Below, one piece after another: positions 16,079 through 24,140 of a stretch of 28,895 nt of DNA (positions within the stretch are counted from its first letter, which is position 1; each line of letters opens with the position of its first letter). The notes beneath the pieces were generated by a model, which saw nothing but the letters and a program-made list of their open reading frames with translations, had not been told where the DNA came from and did not search any database. Source of the stretch: Desulfobacterales bacterium (lineage in GTDB: Bacteria; Desulfobacterota; Desulfobacteria; Desulfobacterales; UBA2174_A); the NCBI GenBank assembly GCA_025454075.1, contig JALOPD010000016.1:1-28895 (forward strand), in the 5' to 3' direction. Made by a program: the position numbers and the translations under genes.

Positions 16079-17177
16079 AACAACGGCCATGCTGCTCGGC
16101 GGCTTTATGCTGTTGGTGCTCGGGGCGGAGTTGCTGGTGCGGGGGGCCTCACGCCTGGCAGGAGCACTGGGGATTTCGCCGCTCGTGATCGGCCTGACCG
16201 TGGTGGCCTACGGCACGAGCGCGCCGGAGCTCTCGGTCAGCCTTCAGGCCGCCCTGGCCGGCAACGCCGACATCGCCGTCGCCAATGTGGTGGGCAGCAA
16301 TATCTTCAACGTGCTCTTCATCCTGGGCGCCTGCGCAGCCATAAAGCCACTGGTGGTCAGCCGGCAGTTGGTGCGCCTGGAAGTACCGATCATGATCGGC
16401 ATTTCCGTGCTGCTGCTGGCGCTCTCCCTGGACGGCCGGCTCGGTTTTACGGATGGCGCCCTCCTGGCGTCGGGGGTCGCAGCCTACACGGTCTGGGCCG
16501 TTCGGAAGAGCCGCAAAGAGCGCACCGCGCTTCGAGCCGGCGGGGCAGGGGGTCGGCCGCAGGCGGTCCGGGCGAAAAAAGCCCGCCGCCTCGGCGTGCA
16601 GGCGGCCGTCATCGCGATGGGCCTGGCCTTGTTGATTCTGGGGTCCCGCTGGCTGGTGGCCGGTGCCGTCGCCCTGGCCGCTTCCATGGGTGTCAGCGAT
16701 GTGGTGATCGGCCTGACCATCGTGGCCGGCGGCACTTCACTTCCCGAAGTCTTCACCTCTCTCATGGCCACGATCCGCAATGAGCGGGACATCGCCATCG
16801 GCAACGTCGTCGGCAGCAACATCTGCAATATCCTTTTGATCATCGGCGTATCCAGCCTGGTGACGCCCGGCGGGCTCAACGTCGCCCCGTCCCTGCTCAA
16901 CTTCGACATGGAGGTCATGGTGGCCGCGGCCCTGGCGTGCCTGCCCATCTTCTTCACGGGCTGCGCCATCGCGCGCTGGGAAGGGTGGCTGTTCCTGGGC
17001 GGCTACGCGGCCTACACCGCCTATCTGATCATGGACGCCACGGGGCACGACGCGCTGCCGGTGTTCAGCAACACCCTGCTGATGTTCGTCCTGCCGCTGG
17101 CGGCGGTGACGGTGGCCGTTGTCACGGTGCGCGCCGTGCGCCGGCAGCGGGGGCAGGCCTGCTCCGCCGATCAATGA
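16068..17177 (+). CDS. Calcium/sodium antiporter (CaCA family, YrbG-like)
   Basis: 369 residues, about ten transmembrane helices. The two inverted alpha-repeats that form the ion site are clear: residues 40-87 (TVVAYGTSAPELSVSL, then NVVGSNIFNVLFILG) and about 212-259 (TIVAGGTSLPEVFTSL, then NVVGSNICNILLIIG). Both have the G-T-S-x-P-E core with the ion-binding Glu. The central loop (residues 145-185) is short, basic and without a regulatory domain, as in bacterial YrbG. It exports Ca2+ in exchange for Na+ or H+ at the inner membrane. The length is normal for the family, and the gene is monocistronic. Confidence 0.93.
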   Translation: MTIETTAMLLGGFMLLVLGAELLVRGASRLAGALGISPLVIGLTVVAYGTSAPELSVSLQAALAGNADIAVANVVGSNIFNVLFILGACAAIKPLVVSRQLVRLEVPIMIGISVLLLALSLDGRLGFTDGALLASGVAAYTVWAVRKSRKERTALRAGGAGGRPQAVRAKKARRLGVQAAVIAMGLALLILGSRWLVAGAVALAASMGVSDVVIGLTIVAGGTSLPEVFTSLMATIRNERDIAIGNVVGSNICNILLIIGVSSLVTPGGLNVAPSLLNFDMEVMVAAALACLPIFFTGCAIARWEGWLFLGGYAAYTAYLIMDATGHDALPVFSNTLLMFVLPLAAVTVAVVTVRAVRRQRGQACSADQ

Positions 17178-17228
17178 CGACCGGGCCTCTCTCGGGCAGG
17201 GCGGCCTTCTTGAGAATGCGGATTGCGC

Positions 17229-17256
17229 TTGACTTTGGGCGATATTCGTTTATGTT
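17229..17256 (+). promoter_or_regulatory. Probable promoter of the cyclophilin gene
   Basis: TTGACT (17229-17234) and TATGTT (17251-17256) are 16 bp apart; predicted start near 17263, 27 nt before the start codon. Confidence 0.5.
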
Positions 17257-17289
17257 CCGGGCACTCAAAACCCGAAAGGAGACTCTCTG

Positions 17290-17856
17290 ATGAAAGTTGC
17301 ATGGATTTCCGCACTCAGTGTCCTTGCCGCCGTGGCCCCGGCCGCCGCCGGCGACGCGACCAAGGTCGCGCTTGAGACCGACAAGGGCAAGATCGTGATC
17401 GAGCTTTACCCGGACAAGGCCCCCAAGACGGTCCAAAACTTCCTGGACTATGTGGATGCCGGCCACTACAACAGCACCATTTTCCACCGCGTCATCCCCA
17501 ACTTCATGATCCAGGGCGGGGGCATGTCCGCCGGCATGAAGGAGAAGCCCACCAAGCCGCCGATCAAGAACGAGGCCGACAACGGGCTGAAGAACCAGCG
17601 CGGCACCCTCGCCATGGCCCGCACCCAGGTGCCGGACAGCGCCACGGCCCAATTCTTCATCAACACGGTGGACAACGATTTCCTGGATTTCAAGAACAAG
17701 ACCATCCAGGGTTGGGGCTATGCCGTCTTCGGCAAGGTGGTGGAGGGCATGGACGTGGTGGACGCCATCACGAAGGTCAAGACCACCAACCGCGGCGGGC
17801 ATCAGGACGTTCCCGTGGACACGGTCATGATCATCAAGGCCGAACGTGTAAAATAA
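17290..17856 (+). CDS. Periplasmic peptidyl-prolyl cis-trans isomerase (cyclophilin)
   Basis: 188 residues with an AAAGGAG ribosome binding site before ATG 17290. A signal peptide of about 20 residues ends in an Ala-x-Ala site (APAAA), so the enzyme acts in the periplasm (PpiA-like). The cyclophilin core is complete: [16 protein letters not shown], then [13 protein letters not shown] (61-78; catalytic Arg 67, Phe and Gln of the active site), and the GTLAMAR and SATAQFFI motifs. It speeds proline isomerisation during folding of exported proteins. It is followed immediately by a strong terminator. Confidence 0.95.
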   Translation: MKVAWISALSVLAAVAPAAAGDATKVALETDKGKIVIELYPDKAPKTVQNFLDYVDAGHYNSTIFHRVIPNFMIQGGGMSAGMKEKPTKPPIKNEADNGLKNQRGTLAMARTQVPDSATAQFFINTVDNDFLDFKNKTIQGWGYAVFGKVVEGMDVVDAITKVKTTNRGGHQDVPVDTVMIIKAERVK

Positions 17857-17888
17857 ATGCCGCCCGCTGCGCGGGCGGCATTTATTTT
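17851..17888 (+). terminator. Strong terminator of the cyclophilin gene (bidirectional form)
   Basis: A perfect 17-bp inverted repeat (17851-17867 with 17871-17887) with a 3-nt TGC loop and a GC-rich core. It overlaps the cyclophilin stop codon, and the 3' side ends TTTATTTT. Confidence 0.92.
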
Positions 17889-17905
17889 AATAGGATGGCA
17901 TACTG

Positions 17906-17942
17906 AAAAAGGCGGCCGCGTGATTGCGCGGCCGCCTTTTTT
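17906..17942 (-). terminator. Terminator of the ABC exporter gene (bidirectional form)
   Basis: A GC-rich stem (GGCGGCCGCG and CGCGGCCGCC) is flanked by A5 on the left and T6 on the right, so it can work on both strands. It lies 19 nt beyond the ABC exporter stop codon. Confidence 0.9.
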
Positions 17943-17960
17943 CTTGAAACTCAAAACGGG

Positions 17961-19784
17961 TTACATGCTGTCGGACGGCAATGGAACCGCTGTATCGGCC
18001 TGTCTTGTTTCGGATTCGGCGGCGGCCGGGTTTTGGAACTGGGTCGCCACCAGTTGGGCGAAGAAGCCGCCCTGGCGCACCAGCTCCTGGAAGCTCCCGC
18101 GCTCGATGACCCGGCCGTTCTGAAACACCAGGATCAGGTCCGCGTCCCGGATGGTGGCCAGCCGGTGCGCGATGATGAACGTGGTGCGCCCCTGTTTCAG
18201 GGTTTTGAGGGCCTGCTGCACCTGGGCTTCGGTGGCGGCGTCCAGGGCGCTCGTGGCCTCGTCCAGGATGAGGAGCGGCGGGTTCTTGAGCAGCACGCGG
18301 GCGATCGCCAGGCGCTGGCGCTCGCCGCCGCTCAGGTTGGCGCCGCGTTCGCCGATGCGGGTCTGGTAGCCGCGCGGCTGCCGCAGGATGAAATCGTGGG
18401 CGCAGGCCAGCCGCGCCGCCTCCTCCAGTTCGGCGTCGGTGGCATCCGGCTTGCCGACCCGCAGGTTGTCGGCAATGCTGCGGAAAAACAGCAGGCTTTC
18501 CTGGAACACCACCCCGGTGTGCGCCCGCAGCGAATCGATGGTCACGTCCCGGATGTCCACGCCGTCGATGCGGATGGCGCCCCCCTGCGGGTCGTCCTGG
18601 CGGTGCAGCAGGCCCATCGCCGTGCTCTTGCCGGCGCCGGTCTCCCCGACGAGGGCCGCGGTCTGCCCCGGCTCCACCGTGAAGCTGACGTCCACCAGGG
18701 CCTTGCGCTGCGGGTCGTAGCTGAAGCTCACCCGGTCGAATTCTACCCGGCCCTTGACGTTTTCGATCGGCCGCGCGCCGGGGCGGTCGGCCACCGCCGA
18801 CCGGGTGTCCAGCACCTCGAAAAATTCCCCCAGGCTGTGGACCTCCATAAACAGCCCGTTCACGAATCCGACCACCTGGTCCATGCGGCCGAGCAGATGC
18901 GTGGCAAACCCCATGAAGGTCACGATCTCGCCGACGCTCGCCTCGCCCTTCAGGTTCAGCCAGGCCCCCATGGCGAAGATGCTGATGACCGTAATGGTCG
19001 CCACCGCCCCCTGCAGCACGCTCACCACGGCCCACCAGTTGAGGACCGGGAACTGGATCGAGAGCAGGCGCTCGATCACGTCGCGCATCATCCGCATCTC
19101 GGCCGAAAGCCGCACGAAGCTCTGCACCAGCACCACGTTGCCGATCGCATCCCCCGCCCGCTCGGCCAGCGTCGAGCGATATTCCTCGACTTCGCCCTGG
19201 GCGCTGAACGTGCGGCGGCTGACATAGGCGGTGAGCAGGGCCGACCCCGTGACCAGAACGATCATCAGCAGCGCCAGCTGCCAGTTCAGAAAGAGGGTCA
19301 TGGGCAGCAGCACCAGCAGCGCCACCAGGGTGGAAAGGTGCTCGCGGAACATGCCCAGCCAGAGCCCGAAAAGCTGGTCGCTGCCCTGCAGCATGATTTT
19401 GATCAGCCGGCCGGAGTGGGCGCTGCGATGGTAGGCCAGGTGCAGCTGCAGAACGTGCTCGAAGAACATGGCGGTGACGTTCAGCCGCTGGCGGTGGGCA
19501 AGCCGGTCGGCGTGCAGCGACACCAGAATGCGCGCGCCGATGCCTCCCACCCCCACCGCCGCCCACAGCCCGAAGATCCGCACGCCGTCGTGGAAGGTGG
19601 CCTCGGCCCCCCGGGCGGCGGCGTTGCTGAGCAGGTCGATCGCCTTGCCGAACAGGAGGGGGTCCAGAAACGGAATGGCCGCCAGCGCCAGGTTGGCCAG
19701 GGTCAGGGTGACGGCCAGCCCGCGCACCGGACGCAGCAATTCGAGGACCCGGCCGTAGACGGTGAAGAAATGAGACGTGCGCAT
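17961..19784 (-). CDS. ABC exporter, fused permease-ATPase (NdvA/MsbA-like)
   Basis: 607 residues from ATG 19784; GTG 19796 is an alternative start and neither has a clear ribosome binding site. The N-terminal half is a six-helix exporter membrane domain (about 15-315), opening FFTVYGRVLELLRPVRGL and ANLALAAIPFLDPLLFGKAI, which resembles the beta-1,2-glucan exporter NdvA. The ATPase half has Walker A GETGAGKST (380-388), signature LSGGERQR (484-491), Walker B LLILDEATSALD and the H-loop His about 540. It probably works as a homodimer exporting a lipid or polysaccharide. The substrate is inferred only by resemblance. No glucan synthase gene is nearby. Confidence 0.88.
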   Translation of the reverse strand: MRTSHFFTVYGRVLELLRPVRGLAVTLTLANLALAAIPFLDPLLFGKAIDLLSNAAARGAEATFHDGVRIFGLWAAVGVGGIGARILVSLHADRLAHRQRLNVTAMFFEHVLQLHLAYHRSAHSGRLIKIMLQGSDQLFGLWLGMFREHLSTLVALLVLLPMTLFLNWQLALLMIVLVTGSALLTAYVSRRTFSAQGEVEEYRSTLAERAGDAIGNVVLVQSFVRLSAEMRMMRDVIERLLSIQFPVLNWWAVVSVLQGAVATITVISIFAMGAWLNLKGEASVGEIVTFMGFATHLLGRMDQVVGFVNGLFMEVHSLGEFFEVLDTRSAVADRPGARPIENVKGRVEFDRVSFSYDPQRKALVDVSFTVEPGQTAALVGETGAGKSTAMGLLHRQDDPQGGAIRIDGVDIRDVTIDSLRAHTGVVFQESLLFFRSIADNLRVGKPDATDAELEEAARLACAHDFILRQPRGYQTRIGERGANLSGGERQRLAIARVLLKNPPLLILDEATSALDAATEAQVQQALKTLKQGRTTFIIAHRLATIRDADLILVFQNGRVIERGSFQELVRQGGFFAQLVATQFQNPAAAESETRQADTAVPLPSDSM

Positions 19785-19958
19785 GGATGGCGGCACGTGT
19801 ACCGGATTTCATCATCTCCGTCAAGGACCAACGCCGATACGCTCTCCTCGGTAGGGTGTCCGGTTTTTGCTTTTAATCCGCGGGCAGCTGGTGTATGAAT
19901 GCTCCCTTTTGCGTCATGGCACACAGCCGCACCGTCTCTTTTTGCGCAGGAGGCCCAC

Positions 19959-20528
19959 ATGAAGACCGAAAAAGTCGGACAACGCATCAAGGCCGTCATG
20001 CAGAAAAACGGGATCACTCTGGATGAGCTTTCCCGGCGGACCGGCCTCAAGTCCGAGCTGATCCGGCTCGTCGAGGAGGAGGATGTCTACCCCTCGCTGG
20101 GGCCGCTCTTGAAAATCTCACGGGCCCTCGGGGTGCGCCTGGGCACCTTTCTCGACGACCAGGTCAGCCGGGACCCGCTCATCATCCGGCGCCGGGATCG
20201 TTCGCGCGAGCTGAGCATGCTCCGCTCCAAACACGCCCCGGCCGCCCTGCAGTTTTATTCTCTGGGGCGAGGCAAAACCGACCGGCACATGGAGCCCTTC
20301 TTCGTGGAGCTGCTGCCGGAGTCGGCGGTTGACAAGACCCTCTCCTCCCACGAGGGCGAAGAGTTCATCGTGGTCGCCTCCGGCCGCGTCGAGATCATCT
20401 ACGGCAAGGAGGCGCATCAGCTGGACGCGGGGGACAGCATCTATTACAACTCGATCGTGCCCCACTACGTGTCCTGCCTGGGCGACATGCCTGCCGCCAT
20501 TTATGCCGTGCTCTATTTCCCGGATTGA
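19959..20528 (+). CDS. XRE-family HTH regulator with C-terminal cupin sensor
   Basis: 189 residues from ATG 19959, where GCAGGAGG precedes it by about 6 bases. An N-terminal XRE helix-turn-helix (about 6-62: GITLDELSRRTGLKSELIRLVE, split as GITLDELSRRTGL and KSELIRLVE) is followed by a cupin beta-barrel (about 115-185) with possible metal or ligand residues in SSHEGEEFIVVASG and GDSIYYNSIVPHYV (His 131, Glu 135, His 169). Proteins like this are small-molecule-responsive repressors or activators. It is the first gene of the acyl-activating operon and starts 17 bp before the synthetase gene, so it probably controls its own operon in response to an acid or CoA ester. Confidence 0.9.
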   Translation: MKTEKVGQRIKAVMQKNGITLDELSRRTGLKSELIRLVEEEDVYPSLGPLLKISRALGVRLGTFLDDQVSRDPLIIRRRDRSRELSMLRSKHAPAALQFYSLGRGKTDRHMEPFFVELLPESAVDKTLSSHEGEEFIVVASGRVEIIYGKEAHQLDAGDSIYYNSIVPHYVSCLGDMPAAIYAVLYFPD

Positions 20529-20545
20529 CGAACAAGGGAGTCTCC

Positions 20546-22204
20546 ATGAACAGCGAGATGTTGAGGCCGTGGACCCTGGGACAGATCCTGGACCGGGCCG
20601 TCGACGCCTACCCGGACAACGAGGCGGTGGTCTACGTCGACCGGGATTTTCGCCTGACCTACCGGCAGTTCGGGGATCTCGTCGATCGCCTGGCGCGCGG
20701 CCTGATGGCGATGGGCATCCGCAAAGGCGAAAAAGTGGCCGTGTGGGCGACCAACGTCCCCTATTGGGTGGCGCTGCAGTTCGCGACCGCCAAGATCGGC
20801 GCCATCCTGCTCACCGTCAACATCAACTACCGGATCAACGAGCTGGCCTATGTTCTGGAACAGTCGGAGTCGGAGAACCTGTTTCTCATCGACGGCTACC
20901 AGGACATCGATTACCTGCAGACCATCTATGAGCTCGTCCCCGAGCTGCGGGCCCAGGAGCGGGGGCAGCTGGCCAGCGCCCGTTTCCCGCACCTGAAGCG
21001 GGTCTTTTTCCTGGGCCTGGAAAAGCACCGCGGAATGTACTCCATCCCGGAGGTCCTGGCCATGAGTTCCATGACCGGCGAAGGGGATTACCGGGCCCGC
21101 CAGGCCGACCTCGACCCCCACGACGTCGTCAACATGCAGTACACCTCGGGCACCACGGGGTTTCCCAAAGGCGTGATGCTGACGCACTTCAACATCGGCA
21201 ACAACGGGTATTGGATCGGCGCCAACCAGCACTTCGGGCCGAAAGACCGGGTCTGCCTGCCCGTGCCGCTCTTTCACTGCTTCGGCTGCGTGCTGGGGGT
21301 CCTGGCCGCGGTGAACCACGGAGCCACCCTGGTCATCCTGGAGGGCTTCGACCCGGTCGCGGCGATGACCGCCGTCGAGCAGGAGCGCTGCACCGCGCTC
21401 TACGGCGTGCCCACCATGTTCATCGCCATTTTGGACCACAAGCTGTTCAGCAAGTTCCGCTTCGACAGCCTGCGCACCGGCATCATGGCCGGTTCTCCCT
21501 GCCCGGTGGCGGTCATGCGCCAGGTGATTGAAAAGATGTTCATGCAGGAGGTCACCATCTGCTACGGACTCACCGAGAATTCGCCGGTCATCACCCAAAC
21601 CCTGATCGGCGACGACATCCGCCGTCAAACCGAAACCGTGGGCCGCGCCATGCCGGGCATCGAGGTCAAGGTGGTCGACCCGAAAACCGGCGGCGCTCAG
21701 CCCCCCGGCGTGCAGGGCGAGGTGTGCTGCCGCGGCTACAGCCTGATGAAGGGCTATTACAAGATGCCGGAGGCGACCGCCAAGGCCATCGACGCCGATG
21801 GCTGGCTGCGCACGGGCGACCTCGGCGTGATGGATTCCGACGGGTATCTCGCCATCACCGGCCGGCTCAAGGACATGATCATCCGGGGCGGCGAAAACAT
21901 TTACCCGCGCGAGATCGAGGAGTATCTTTTCAAATTGGACGGCATCGCCGACGTGCAGGTGGTCGGGGTGCCCAACCGCAAGTACGGCGAGGAGGTGGGC
22001 GCCTTCGTCAAGCTCAAGCAGGGCGCTTCCGTGACGGAGGAAGACGTCAAGGACTTCTGCCGGGGCCGCATCAGCCGCTATAAGATCCCCAGGCACGTGG
22101 CGTTTGTCGACACGTTCCCCATGACGGCCAGCGGCAAAATCCAGAAATACAAACTCGTCGAGCTGTCCCAGACGATGTTCCCGGAGGAGGATCAGAAAGC
22201 ATGA
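20546..22204 (+). CDS. AMP-dependent acyl-CoA synthetase/ligase
   Basis: 552 residues from ATG 20546, with GGGAG upstream; an ATG at 20525 overlaps the previous gene and has no signal. It is a class I adenylate-forming enzyme: nucleotide-binding loop [11 protein letters not shown] (199-209), [10 protein letters not shown], the hinge and Arg motif [21 protein letters not shown] (split: [13 protein letters not shown]), and the C-terminal catalytic Lys in [11 protein letters not shown]. It joins a carboxylic acid to CoA via an acyl-AMP. The chain length or aromatic preference cannot be read off. Its stop codon overlaps the phenylacetate-CoA ligase start (ATGA), so the two are translationally coupled. 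Confidence 0.92.
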   Translation: MNSEMLRPWTLGQILDRAVDAYPDNEAVVYVDRDFRLTYRQFGDLVDRLARGLMAMGIRKGEKVAVWATNVPYWVALQFATAKIGAILLTVNINYRINELAYVLEQSESENLFLIDGYQDIDYLQTIYELVPELRAQERGQLASARFPHLKRVFFLGLEKHRGMYSIPEVLAMSSMTGEGDYRARQADLDPHDVVNMQYTSGTTGFPKGVMLTHFNIGNNGYWIGANQHFGPKDRVCLPVPLFHCFGCVLGVLAAVNHGATLVILEGFDPVAAMTAVEQERCTALYGVPTMFIAILDHKLFSKFRFDSLRTGIMAGSPCPVAVMRQVIEKMFMQEVTICYGLTENSPVITQTLIGDDIRRQTETVGRAMPGIEVKVVDPKTGGAQPPGVQGEVCCRGYSLMKGYYKMPEATAKAIDADGWLRTGDLGVMDSDGYLAITGRLKDMIIRGGENIYPREIEEYLFKLDGIADVQVVGVPNRKYGEEVGAFVKLKQGASVTEEDVKDFCRGRISRYKIPRHVAFVDTFPMTASGKIQKYKLVELSQTMFPEEDQKA

Positions 22205-23502
22205 TTTTCAACGAAGAATTCGAAACCATGCCGCGCGAGGCCCTGGAGGAGATCCAGCTGCGGCGCCTGCAGGCGACGGTCGCGCGGGTCTACAACACGG
22301 TACCGTTTTACCGGCGGCGGTTCGACGAGGCGGGGGTGGCGCCCGGCGACATCCGCTCGCTCGCCGACCTGCAGAAACTGCCGTTCACCTACAAAACCGA
22401 CCTGAGGGACAACTACCCGTACGGCATGTTCGCGGTGCCCATGGACAACGTAACCCGCATCCACGCCTCCTCCGGCACCACCGGCAAGCCCACCGTGGTG
22501 GGCTACACCGGCCGGGACATCCAGACCTGGGCCGAGATGATGGCCCGCAGCCTGGTGGCGGCCGGCACGCGCAAGGACGACATCGTGCACAACGCCTACG
22601 GCTACGGCCTTTTCACCGGGGGGCTCGGCGTGCACTACGGCGCCGAGCGGCTAGGGGCCTCCGTCATTCCCATCTCGGGAGGCAACACCAAGCGGCAGGT
22701 GATGATCATGAAGGACTTCGGCCCGACCGTCCTGACCTGCACCCCGTCCTACGCCCTGCACGTGGCGGAAACGGCCGAGGAGATGGGGGTGAGCTTCCGC
22801 GACCTCAAGTTCAAGGCGGGCATCTTCGGGGCGGAGCCCTGGTCCGAACGCATGCGCCAGGAGATCGAGAGAAAGCTCAACCTCAAGGCCATGGACATCT
22901 ACGGGTTGAGCGAGGTGATGGGGCCCGGGGTGGCCGTCGAGTGCATCGAGGCCCAGAGCGGGCTGCACATTTTCGAGGACCACTTCATCCCCGAAATCAT
23001 CAACCCCAAGACCGGCGAGGTGCTGCCCTGGGGCATGACGGGCGAGCTCGTCTTCACCACCATCACCAAGGAGGCCTTCCCGGTGATCCGCTACCGCACC
23101 CGGGACCTCTCGGTCCTGCACCCCGAACCGTGCCGCTGCGGCCGCACCATCGTGCGCATGGGCCGCATCCAGGGCCGCAGCGACGACATGCTGATCATCC
23201 GCGGGGTCAACGTGTTCCCGTCCCAGATCGAAAGCGTCATCATGGAGACCCGGAAGTTCGAGCCCCATTACCAACTCGTGGTCGAACGCGTCGCCAACCT
23301 GGATCAACTGACCGTCCGGGTGGAGGTGAACGAGAGCATGTTCTCGGATGCCATCAAGAACCTGCAGAGCGTCGAGCGGGAGCTCGAGAAGAACATCCGG
23401 GAAACCCTCGGGGTGACGACGGTGGTCAAACTGGTGGAGCCCAAGAGCATCCAGCGCAGCGAAGGCAAGGCCGTGCGGGTCATCGACCAACGCAATTATT
23501 AA
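22201..23502 (+). CDS. paaK: Phenylacetate-CoA ligase family protein (PaaK-like)
   Basis: 433 residues, start ATG 22201 overlapping the previous stop codon. Typical PaaK length and opening ([21 protein letters not shown]). The ATP-binding loop is [11 protein letters not shown] (88-98). Later motifs are [33 protein letters not shown] and [20 protein letters not shown], all PaaK hallmarks; the C-terminus [16 protein letters not shown] carries the catalytic Lys. It activates phenylacetate or a related aryl acid with ATP and CoA. In anaerobes such genes often adjoin indolepyruvate oxidoreductase, which makes aryl acids from amino acids; none is visible here. The neighbouring ACT gene may be in the same transcript. 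Confidence 0.93.
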   Translation: MIFNEEFETMPREALEEIQLRRLQATVARVYNTVPFYRRRFDEAGVAPGDIRSLADLQKLPFTYKTDLRDNYPYGMFAVPMDNVTRIHASSGTTGKPTVVGYTGRDIQTWAEMMARSLVAAGTRKDDIVHNAYGYGLFTGGLGVHYGAERLGASVIPISGGNTKRQVMIMKDFGPTVLTCTPSYALHVAETAEEMGVSFRDLKFKAGIFGAEPWSERMRQEIERKLNLKAMDIYGLSEVMGPGVAVECIEAQSGLHIFEDHFIPEIINPKTGEVLPWGMTGELVFTTITKEAFPVIRYRTRDLSVLHPEPCRCGRTIVRMGRIQGRSDDMLIIRGVNVFPSQIESVIMETRKFEPHYQLVVERVANLDQLTVRVEVNESMFSDAIKNLQSVERELEKNIRETLGVTTVVKLVEPKSIQRSEGKAVRVIDQRNY

Positions 23503-23605
23503 CAGTTAGGGCGAAAACACGCATCGGGCCGTCAGCCAAATCGCCGCGCGACACCGGATCACGGTCTGAGGCGCCGTTTTCAAAACCTTGAAAAAGGAGG
23601 CGGAC

Positions 23606-24037
23606 ATGAACGTGGAGCAGATCTCCATTTTTCTTGAAAACAAGCCCGGTCGGCTGGAAGAGGTGACGCGCATCTTCGAGGGGGGCGGGATCAACATCCG
23701 CGCGCTCTCCCTGGCCGACACGACCGAGTTCGGGATCCTGCGCCTGATCGTCAACGACCACGAGAAGGCCAAACGCCTGCTCAACGAGAAGGGCTACACG
23801 GTCGGGATCAACGAGGTGGTGGCCGTGGAGGTGGAGGACCGGCCCGGCGGGCTGCACCGGATCCTGATGGCGCTCTCCAAGGAAAGCATCAACGTGGAGT
23901 ACATGTACGCCTTCGTCCGGCAGAGCGGCCGAAACGCGGTGCTGATCTTCAGGTTCGACAACATCCAGGCCGCCACCGCCGTGTTGAAGCGCGAAGGCAT
24001 GCGGGTCATCGACGGCCGGGACCTCTACGCCATGTGA
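23606..24037 (+). CDS. Double ACT-domain protein
   Basis: 143 residues from ATG 23606; AAGGAGG lies 5 bases before it, which rules out the TTG at 23588. Two ACT repeats are seen at about 3-66 ([20 protein letters not shown], then GINIRALS) and 71-140 ([20 protein letters not shown], then [10 protein letters not shown]). ACT domains bind amino acids and act as small-molecule sensors. Stand-alone ACT genes next to phenylacetate-CoA ligase are common in anaerobic bacteria and archaea; here it probably senses an aromatic or branched amino acid. It is 103 bp downstream of paaK and closes with a terminator. Confidence 0.92.
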   Translation: MNVEQISIFLENKPGRLEEVTRIFEGGGINIRALSLADTTEFGILRLIVNDHEKAKRLLNEKGYTVGINEVVAVEVEDRPGGLHRILMALSKESINVEYMYAFVRQSGRNAVLIFRFDNIQAATAVLKREGMRVIDGRDLYAM

Positions 24038-24057
24038 GCCGAGACCTGTCCCCATTC

Positions 24058-24096
24058 AAAAAAGCGCCCCGGCAGTTCGCCGGGGGCGCTTTTTTG
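24058..24096 (+). terminator. Terminator of the acyl-activating/ACT operon
   Basis: A GC-rich stem (GCGCCCCGGC with GCCGGGGGCGC, one bulged G) is flanked by A6 upstream and T6 downstream; loop AGTTC. It begins 21 nt after the ACT gene stop. Confidence 0.88.
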
Positions 24097-24104
24097 ATCT
24101 CGAT

Positions 24105-24138
24105 CAAAATGCCGCCCGTTTCCCAGGGCGGCATTTTG
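24105..24138 (-). terminator. Terminator of nrfHA
   Basis: A perfect 13-bp inverted repeat CAAAATGCCGCCC with GGGCGGCATTTTG around an 8-nt loop, 2 nt beyond the nrfA stop codon and convergent with the ACT terminator. Confidence 0.85.
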
Positions 24139-24140
24139 CG

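Noticed and set aside
20513..22096. Long minus-strand frame opposite the acyl-CoA synthetase
   Set aside because: The plus strand encodes all motifs of an adenylate-forming enzyme; the minus frame is a compositional shadow.
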